A stretch of 5,213 bases of DNA from an uncultured Prevotellaceae bacterium (GTDB lineage: Bacteria; Bacteroidota; Bacteroidia; Bacteroidales; Bacteroidaceae), in the NCBI GenBank assembly GCA_946408305.1, contig CAMJRQ010000102.1, forward strand, positions 1-5,213, in the 5' to 3' direction. Position 1 is the stretch's first letter; each line of letters begins with the position of its first letter. Below are positions 1-4,011 of the stretch, one piece after another. The notes beneath the pieces are model-generated. The model made no database searches and was not told the DNA's origin. It saw only the letters and a program-made list of their open reading frames with translations. The translations under genes and the position numbers were made by a program.

Positions 1-532
1 CCGTCAGGATAATCTTCTCGATGGGGCTCTGCTCGCCCATGAGGCTCTGGAAGATGGCGCTGTGCTCGCTGTCAACGGGCAGCAGGGGCACCCGGTGTTC
101 CTCGCAGAGGCGGGTGATGAGTTCGCCGGCCACCACGAGCGTCTCCTTGTTGGCCAGGGCGATGGGTTTTCCGGCACGGATGGCGCTGACCGTGGGGCGC
201 AGCCCCGAGAAGCCCACCAGCGCGGTGAGCACCATGTCCACGGGGTCCATGGCCACCACCTGGCAGAGGGCGTCGGCGCCGGCATAGACCTGGATGGGCT
301 GGTCGCTGAGCGCATCGCGCACATATTCGTAGCGGCTCTCGTCGGCAATGACCACACAGGCGGGCTGGAAGTGGCGGGCCTGCTGAATGAGCAGGTCGGC
401 CTGCGTGTTGGCCGTCAGGACGTAGGCCTCGAAGAGGTCCTGGTGGGCCTCGATGACCTGGAGGGCCTGCGTGCCGATGCTGCCGGTGGAGCCCAGGATG
501 CAGATGCGTCTGCGTCGTTTATCTTGTTTCAT
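1..532 (-). CDS. dxr: 1-deoxy-D-xylulose 5-phosphate reductoisomerase, N-terminal 177 residues (partial)
   Basis: Dxr (IspC) converts 1-deoxy-D-xylulose 5-phosphate to 2-C-methyl-D-erythritol 4-phosphate with NADPH and a divalent metal, the committed step of the cytosolic MEP isoprenoid pathway. Translating the minus strand from the ATG at 532-530 gives a protein open to the window edge; the C-terminal half lies outside. Visible hallmarks are the NADPH-binding GSTGSIG loop (residues 14-20), ANKET (127-131) and PVDSEHSAIFQ (152-162), which carries the metal and substrate ligands Asp154, Ser155 and Glu156. By my alignment these match E. coli Asp150, Ser151 and Glu152 with a constant offset of four. 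The N-terminus is short and basic (MKQDKRRRR). The start fits the family because the Rossmann strand ICILGSTG follows directly. It is the last visible gene of the operon, 25 bp after rimM, with no clear Shine-Dalgarno. No frameshift is seen. Identification is very secure. Confidence 0.96.
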   Translation of the reverse strand, partial: MKQDKRRRRICILGSTGSIGTQALQVIEAHQDLFEAYVLTANTQADLLIQQARHFQPACVVIADESRYEYVRDALSDQPIQVYAGADALCQVVAMDPVDMVLTALVGFSGLRPTVSAIRAGKPIALANKETLVVAGELITRLCEEHRVPLLPVDSEHSAIFQSLMGEQSPIEKIILT

Positions 533-561
533 TCTTTTCGTGCTTCGTTTCTTTTTTTCAT
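529..561 (-). other. 10-codon micro-ORF linking rimM and dxr by ATGA overlaps (speculative)
   Basis: On the minus strand an ATG at 561-559 overlaps the rimM stop (ATGA, 558-561). It reads MKKRNEARKE and stops at a TGA that overlaps the dxr start codon (ATGA, 529-532). The overlaps and frame are directly visible. Such an arrangement could carry terminating ribosomes from rimM to dxr by translational coupling, the peptide itself being unimportant. It could equally be chance in an A-rich 25-bp gap. It is not a frame extension of dxr, because the ATG at 561 is out of frame with it. Confidence 0.3.
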
Positions 562-1067
562 AAGTCCAGCAGCCCCTCGGGCAGTTTCATGTAGATGATG
601 CGCTGCTGGTGGTCCACGCGCTGGATGAATTCCTCGACGGCTGGGATGAGGCGCTGGCCCACGCTGAAAAGGACGTTGGCCGTCTGCTCGTCTACGGCGT
701 CAATCACGCCCAGCTCGCCGGCCTCGGCCTCGACGACGCGGAAGCCGGTGAAGTAGCGCCAGGTGTAGTCCTCGTCGTCGCTGCGGACGGGCGTCAGGCG
801 GTGGGGGAAGTAGACCTCGCAGCCGCAGAGCTCGCGTGCCGCGTCGGCCGTGTCGTAGTCCTGGAACTTGACGAGGACCACCGTGTCGGAGCGGAAGCGG
901 TATTCCTCGAGGAAGAAGGGCACCAGCAGGCCCTCGATGCGCAGGATGAGATAGTCGGCCTCGGCACGGTCCCAGACGTCGTCGGTGAACGTCATCGCCA
1001 CCTCGCCCTTGATGCCGTGGGTGCGCGTTATCTGCCCTATCTGGTAAACCTCGTCGTCGCGTATCAT
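558..1067 (-). CDS. rimM: Ribosome maturation factor RimM
   Basis: RimM binds free 30S subunits, through ribosomal protein S19 in studied species, and assists late maturation of the 16S rRNA head and 3' domain. The 169-residue product has the usual family length. The N-terminal RimM beta-barrel carries the signature GQITRTHGIKGEV (residues 11-23) and runs to about residue 95. A C-terminal PRC-barrel domain follows (about 103-169), with YFTGFRVV, GVIDAVDE, LIPAVEEFIQRVD and the ending MKLPEGLLDL. The ATG at 1067-1065 overlaps the murA stop by four bases (ATGA at 1064-1067), which fixes the start and suggests translational coupling to murA. In many other bacteria rimM sits with rpsP and trmD; here it lies between murA and dxr, a different arrangement. 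No missing motif or frameshift is visible. The long plus-strand open frames opposite are shadows. Confidence 0.95.
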   Translation of the reverse strand: MIRDDEVYQIGQITRTHGIKGEVAMTFTDDVWDRAEADYLILRIEGLLVPFFLEEYRFRSDTVVLVKFQDYDTADAARELCGCEVYFPHRLTPVRSDDEDYTWRYFTGFRVVEAEAGELGVIDAVDEQTANVLFSVGQRLIPAVEEFIQRVDHQQRIIYMKLPEGLLDL

Positions 1068-2371
1068 TCGGTTCGTCGTATGTTGGCACCGAGGGCATTC
1101 AGACGGTCCTCGATGTGCTCGTATCCGCGGTCAATCTGTCCCACGTTGTCGATGCGGCTCACTCCCTCGGCACTCATGGCGGCGATGAGCAGGGCGATGC
1201 CGGCGCGGATGTCGGGGCTGGTCATGCGGCCGGCATGGAGCTGGCGCTGGTGGTCGTGGCCCACGACGACGGCGCGGTGGGGGTCGCAGAGGATAATCTG
1301 GGCTCCCATGTCGATGAGTTTGTCGACGAAGAAGAGGCGGCTCTCGAACATCTTCTGGTGGATGAGCACGGAGCCCTTGGCCTGGGTGCTCACCACGAGG
1401 AGCACGCTCAGCAGGTCGGGCGTCAGGCCGGGCCAGGGGGCGTCGGCGATGGTCATGAAGGAGCCGTCGATGAAGGACTCTATCTCGTAGTGCTCGTGGC
1501 GGGGCACGTAGAGGTCGTCGCCGCGCTGCTCCACCGTGATGCCCAGGCGGCGGAACGTGGCGGGTATGATGCCCAGCTGCTCGGGGCAGACGTTGCGGAT
1601 GGTGATGCCGTCGCCCACCATGGCAGCGACGCCGATGAAGGAGCCCACCTCGATCATGTCGGGCAGGACGGTATGCTCGGTGCCGCGCAGCTGCTCCACG
1701 CCCTCGATGGTGAGCAGGTTGGAGCCGATGCCGGCTATACGCGCCCCCATCTGGATGAGCATGCGGCAGAGCTGCTGCACGTAGGGCTCGCAGGCGGCAT
1801 TGTAGATGGTGGTGACGCCGCGGGCCAGCACGGCGGCCATGACGATGTTGGCGGTGCCGGTGACCGAGGCTTCGTCGAGCAGCATGTAGGTGCCCTCGAG
1901 GTGCTCGGCGGCGATGCGGAAGACGCCGCGCTCGGCATCGGGCTCAATCTGCCCGCCCAGCATCTGCATGCCCTGGAAGTGGGTGTCGAGTCGCCGACGG
2001 CCTATCTGGTCGCCTCCGGGCCGGATGACCACGGCATGGCCGAAACGGGCCAGCAGCGGTCCCACGAGCATGATGCTGCCGCGCAGGCGCTGGCAACGGT
2101 CGAGATAGTCGGGCGTGTCGAGGTAGTCCACGTCGACCTGGTCGGCCTGGAACGTACAGTCGCCCTTGCCATGGCGCGTCACCTTGACGCCCATCTGCTC
2201 GAGCAGCCCGATGAGGTTGTTCACGTCGGCAATGTCGGGCAGGTTCTGGATGCGCACCGGCTCGCTGGTGAGGAGCGTGGCGCAGACCACCTGCAGGGCT
2301 TCGTTCTTGGCTCCCTGGGGGGTGATTTCGCCGCGGAGCCGTCGCCCGCCTTCGATGATGAATGATGGCAT
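1064..2371 (-). CDS. murA: UDP-N-acetylglucosamine 1-carboxyvinyltransferase (MurA), Asp-type active site
   Basis: MurA transfers enolpyruvate from PEP to the 3'-OH of UDP-GlcNAc, the first committed step of cytosolic peptidoglycan precursor synthesis. The product has 435 residues, typical of the Bacteroidota form and slightly longer than E. coli MurA. Visible motifs are GAKNEAL (20-26) with the substrate Lys22/Asn23 pair, RLRGSIMLVGPLLARFG (95-111), the catalytic loop PGGDQIGRRRLDTHF (118-132), LLDEASVTGTANIVMAA (164-180), the catalytic-base region GLTPDLLS (315-322, Asp319) and TSPDIRAGIALLIAAMSAEG (384-403). Loop residue 121 is Asp where E. coli has Cys115, the residue alkylated by fosfomycin. 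The start at 2371 gives MPSFIIEGG, the normal family N-terminus. It lies 72 bp after the DUF4290 gene, and its stop overlaps the rimM start. The upstream gap is a tandem repeat, so its 5' leader is unusual. Confidence 0.97.
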   Translation of the reverse strand: MPSFIIEGGRRLRGEITPQGAKNEALQVVCATLLTSEPVRIQNLPDIADVNNLIGLLEQMGVKVTRHGKGDCTFQADQVDVDYLDTPDYLDRCQRLRGSIMLVGPLLARFGHAVVIRPGGDQIGRRRLDTHFQGMQMLGGQIEPDAERGVFRIAAEHLEGTYMLLDEASVTGTANIVMAAVLARGVTTIYNAACEPYVQQLCRMLIQMGARIAGIGSNLLTIEGVEQLRGTEHTVLPDMIEVGSFIGVAAMVGDGITIRNVCPEQLGIIPATFRRLGITVEQRGDDLYVPRHEHYEIESFIDGSFMTIADAPWPGLTPDLLSVLLVVSTQAKGSVLIHQKMFESRLFFVDKLIDMGAQIILCDPHRAVVVGHDHQRQLHAGRMTSPDIRAGIALLIAAMSAEGVSRIDNVGQIDRGYEHIEDRLNALGANIRRTE

Positions 2372-2380
2372 CTTTGGGGG

Positions 2381-2434
2381 TTGAAAGGTTAAAGGGTTAA
2401 AACGTTAAAAGGTTGAAGGTTGAAGGTTGAAAGG
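2381..2434. repeat. Seven-unit degenerate 7/8-bp tandem repeat upstream of murA
   Basis: On the plus strand seven adjoining units follow the pattern TTRAAARG: TTGAAAGG, TTAAAGGG, TTAAAACG, TTAAAAGG, TTGAAGG, TTGAAGG and TTGAAAGG. Their lengths are 8,8,8,8,7,7,8, for 54 bp in all. In the transcript they read as pyrimidine-rich AACCTTY-type units ending 9 bp before the murA start codon. The block fills nearly the whole DUF4290-murA gap and differs sharply in composition from the GC-rich genes around it. I see no TAnnTTTG promoter box inside it. Slippage could change the leader length, but any function is inference. Confidence 0.85.
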
Positions 2435-2454
2435 CTGAGCGCGTCAGCCCTTTC
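2429..2454 (-). terminator. Hairpin across the DUF4290 gene stop codon (weak terminator or attenuator candidate)
   Basis: GGCTGA (2433-2438) and TCAGCC (2444-2449) are perfect inverted repeats around a 5-nt loop GCGCG. The stem extends outward through GAAA and TTTC with one bulged C (2450), giving about ten pairs. The stop codon of the upstream gene (2444-2446) lies in the stem. Downstream on the minus strand comes a pyrimidine-rich tract with AA interruptions, not a clean U-run, so full termination is doubtful. Attenuation or mRNA-end protection within the operon is possible. Confidence 0.4.
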
Positions 2455-3040
2455 TCTTCTTCCGTTTGTTGCCGGCCAGCTGCTGCATGGAGGGCATCCC
2501 GACGGGGGCGAAACGGAAGTTGTCGGTGTCGAGCTCCACCTCGCCGTCGGTGTACTGCTCGATGTCGCTGGCCACCAGGCCTTCGTCCATGGCGTCGCGG
2601 TTCCAGACGAAGAGGTCCTGCTTCATCTGGTTGGCCACCATCTGCACGAGCAGGCTGCGCTCGGGGCTATCGGGCAGGGTCTTGGCATAGTTCAGGGCGC
2701 TCTCCACGAGGGCTCCGTAGTGGCGGCGGCGTATGTGCTTCATCGGGTAGTGGAGCGGCCGGGGATGGGCCAGCACGTCTTTTTCGGGCACGATTTCCAC
2801 GGGATAGTCGATGTCGAGCTGATAGCGGGCGATGCGGGCCAGATGGTTCCAGAGCTTCTCGCGATAGTCGGTCTGCTGCTCGCCCTCGGGCTGGATGCAC
2901 GCCATGACGTTCACGATGGCCTGGGCACAGGCCTGGCGCTGCGCCTTGGTGGGCAGCTGGATGGCCATCTGCACCATGTCCTGCACTCCGCGCCCGTATT
3001 CGGGCATCACCAGTTGGTCTTTCTGTGTGTTATACTGCAT
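2444..3040 (-). CDS. DUF4290 family protein of unknown function
   Basis: This 198-residue protein matches my recollection of the Bacteroidota-restricted DUF4290 family, whose members begin MxYNTQ and soon reach LPEYGR. Here MQYNTQKDQLVMPEYGRGVQ occupies residues 1-20. Other visible blocks are WNHLARIARYQLDIDYP (64-80), HPRPLHYPMKHIRRRHYG (92-109), QDLFVWNRDAMDEGLVASDI (141-160) and a very basic tail NKRKKRKG (191-198) that might contact nucleic acid. There is no signal peptide or membrane segment, so it is probably cytosolic. The start at 3040 lies 18 bp after the tsaB stop, consistent with one transcript. Its place between tsaB and murA suggests a role near translation or wall synthesis, but that is guilt by association only. 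No biochemical function can be read from the sequence. Confidence 0.85.
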   Translation of the reverse strand: MQYNTQKDQLVMPEYGRGVQDMVQMAIQLPTKAQRQACAQAIVNVMACIQPEGEQQTDYREKLWNHLARIARYQLDIDYPVEIVPEKDVLAHPRPLHYPMKHIRRRHYGALVESALNYAKTLPDSPERSLLVQMVANQMKQDLFVWNRDAMDEGLVASDIEQYTDGEVELDTDNFRFAPVGMPSMQQLAGNKRKKRKG

Positions 3041-3058
3041 TATTTTAGGGATTTACAA

Positions 3059-3751
3059 TTAAAGGAGGGATTTTGATTTGATTGCTACGAATTCTTTCAG
3101 ATAATAGGGTTCGAAATAGGCCACGTCCTCGAACTCTTGGCGCATGAAGGCGCGCTCGGCGAGCGGCAGCATGTGGCGGGCCAGCGGCTCCACGCCGTCG
3201 ATGAAGCGGGCGTTGGGGTGCGTGATGATCTCGCGGCACTTGGCCGCCCCGTTGCCGAAGAAGCACACGGGCCCGCGCTCGAGCCACTCCAGATAGGTCT
3301 CGGCCGTGACCACATCGGCTCCCACGGGGCGCAGGGGCCGCAGCGCACGGTCGTAGACGGCGGCATAGACCTCCATGCGGCGGGCGTCGATCATGGGCAC
3401 GAGCAGGGCGTCGTCGGGCACCTCGTCGTGATAGAGCAGCACGGGCACGCAGAGCAGTTCGAGCGTGGAGACCGAAAGCAGGGGCACACCGCGGCCATAG
3501 CACACGCCCTTGGCCGTGGAGACGCCGATGCGCAAGCCCGTGTAGCTGCCGGGGCCCTTGCTCACGGCCACTCCGTCGAGCGGGATGGCATGGCTCTCGG
3601 CAAACGAGAGGGCTTCCTGGACGAAGACGCCGCACGCGACGGCATGGTTGGGCCCGTCGGAGTCCTCGCGGTGGTGCAGCACGGCACCGTCCTGACTCAA
3701 CGCCACGGAGCATACCCGCGTGCTGGTCTCTATGTGTAGAAGGCAAGACAT
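3059..3751 (-). CDS. tsaB: tRNA threonylcarbamoyladenosine biosynthesis protein TsaB
   Basis: TsaB is the non-catalytic ASKHA-fold partner of TsaD. With TsaE they move threonylcarbamoyl from threonylcarbamoyl-AMP to A37 of ANN-decoding tRNAs (t6A) in the cytosol. From the ATG at 3751 the product has 230 residues. It begins MSCLLHIETSTRVCSVALS, the normal family N-terminus, and carries the signature SKGPGSYTGLRIGVSTAKG (64-82), IDARRMEVY (121-129) and the C-terminal block YFEPYYLKEF (212-221). An in-frame start at 3853 would add 34 residues, but that leader overlaps the predicted promoter (-7 box at 3782-3789) and looks nothing like TsaB, so I reject it. It is the first gene of the operon, followed after 18 bp by the DUF4290 gene. 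The DDR/metal site of TsaD is not expected here. Confidence 0.95.
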   Translation of the reverse strand: MSCLLHIETSTRVCSVALSQDGAVLHHREDSDGPNHAVACGVFVQEALSFAESHAIPLDGVAVSKGPGSYTGLRIGVSTAKGVCYGRGVPLLSVSTLELLCVPVLLYHDEVPDDALLVPMIDARRMEVYAAVYDRALRPLRPVGADVVTAETYLEWLERGPVCFFGNGAAKCREIITHPNARFIDGVEPLARHMLPLAERAFMRQEFEDVAYFEPYYLKEFVAIKSKSLL

Positions 3752-3781
3752 CTTTCTTCTGTACGTGATTTTATTCGCGCA

Positions 3782-3813
3782 CAAAGGTACAACATATTTC
3801 CGAATCCCCGAAA
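3782..3813 (-). promoter_or_regulatory. Bacteroidota-type sigma-A promoter of the tsaB operon
   Basis: The minus strand carries TACCTTTG (3789-3782), an exact match to the Bacteroidota -7 consensus TAnnTTTG. TTTC (3813-3810) lies 20 bp upstream and fits the -33 TTTG box except for its last base. Transcription should begin near 3775-3778, giving a leader of about 25 nt before the tsaB ATG. The site lies just downstream of the intrinsic terminator of the previous gene, where an operon promoter is expected. Confidence 0.75.
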
Positions 3814-3824
3814 CGAAACGTCTG

Positions 3825-3845
3825 AAAAAGCCCCAGAGGGGGCTT
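3825..3845 (-). terminator. Rho-independent terminator after the surface-protein gene
   Basis: AAGCCCC (3828-3834) and GGGGCTT (3839-3845) form a perfect 7-bp GC-rich stem with a 4-nt loop. On the minus strand the stem runs into TTTTT (3829-3825), the usual U-tract. The plus-strand exit is not U-rich, so it acts on minus-strand transcripts. It lies about 170 nt after the upstream stop codon at 4012 and just before the tsaB promoter, so it separates the two transcription units. Confidence 0.7.
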
Positions 3846-3881
3846 GCAGGCACGGAGAAGAGGGGGTGTCAAAAAAGAAGG

Positions 3882-3966
3882 AACAACGAATTCAGCGAAT
3901 TCAGCGAATCCTATTCCCGAATACCCGGGAAAGAATAAATTCGATAAATTCGTTAAATTCGTTGTT
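3882..3966. repeat. 85-bp AT-rich inverted repeat built of 9-bp tandem units
   Basis: The ends are a perfect 11-bp inverted repeat, AACAACGAATT (3882-3892) and AATTCGTTGTT (3956-3966). The left arm repeats CGAATTCAG (3887-3895, 3896-3904, then CGAATC). The right arm is three units of TAAATTCGW (3936-3944, 3945-3953, 3954-3962). The arms stay complementary along most of their length, with some G-U or mismatched positions. The tip has its own perfect stem, TTCCCG (3914-3919) with CGGGAA (3926-3931). The whole can fold as one long hairpin. It lies between the stop of the surface-protein gene and its terminator, so it would be in that mRNA's 3' UTR. It may be one copy of a dispersed intergenic repeat; no transposase or target duplication is visible. 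Confidence 0.8.
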
Positions 3967-3972
3967 TTTACG

Positions 3973-4004
3973 CTCCCTCTTCGAGAACTGTCTGTCCGAG
4001 GGAG
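3973..4004 (-). other. Small stem-loop just after the surface-protein stop codon
   Basis: CTCCCTC (3973-3979) and GAGGGAG (3998-4004) are perfect inverted repeats enclosing an 18-nt loop, 7 nt past the TAG stop. No U-run follows on the minus strand (CGTAAAAAC), so it is not an intrinsic terminator by itself. It could protect the mRNA end or act together with the next element. It may also be chance in purine/pyrimidine-rich sequence. Confidence 0.35.
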
Positions 4005-4011
4005 GGGAATT

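Noticed and set aside
4..357. 117-codon minus-strand open frame within dxr
   Set aside because: It is in a different frame from Dxr and gives a Ser/Pro/Arg/Trp-rich translation typical of frame shadows.
62..598. 178-codon plus-strand open frame opposite dxr
   Set aside because: The minus strand encodes Dxr with its NADPH and metal-binding motifs intact; the plus frame has no recognisable features.
609..1490. 293-codon plus-strand open frame opposite rimM and the end of murA
   Set aside because: It spans two real genes on the other strand, has biased composition and no family motif; a by-product of GC-rich codon use.
1115..2365. 416-codon plus-strand open frame opposite murA
   Set aside because: It is the antisense shadow of murA. 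Its translation is rich in His, Ala, Gly and Val with no recognisable domain, while the minus strand encodes a complete MurA.
2372..2443. A separate promoter for murA in the DUF4290-murA gap
   Set aside because: No TAnnTTTG box with a properly spaced -33 element is visible on the minus strand; the gap is nearly all tandem repeat and hairpin.
3137..3739. 200-codon plus-strand open frame opposite tsaB
   Set aside because: Antisense shadow of tsaB with low-complexity His/Gly/Ala-rich translation.
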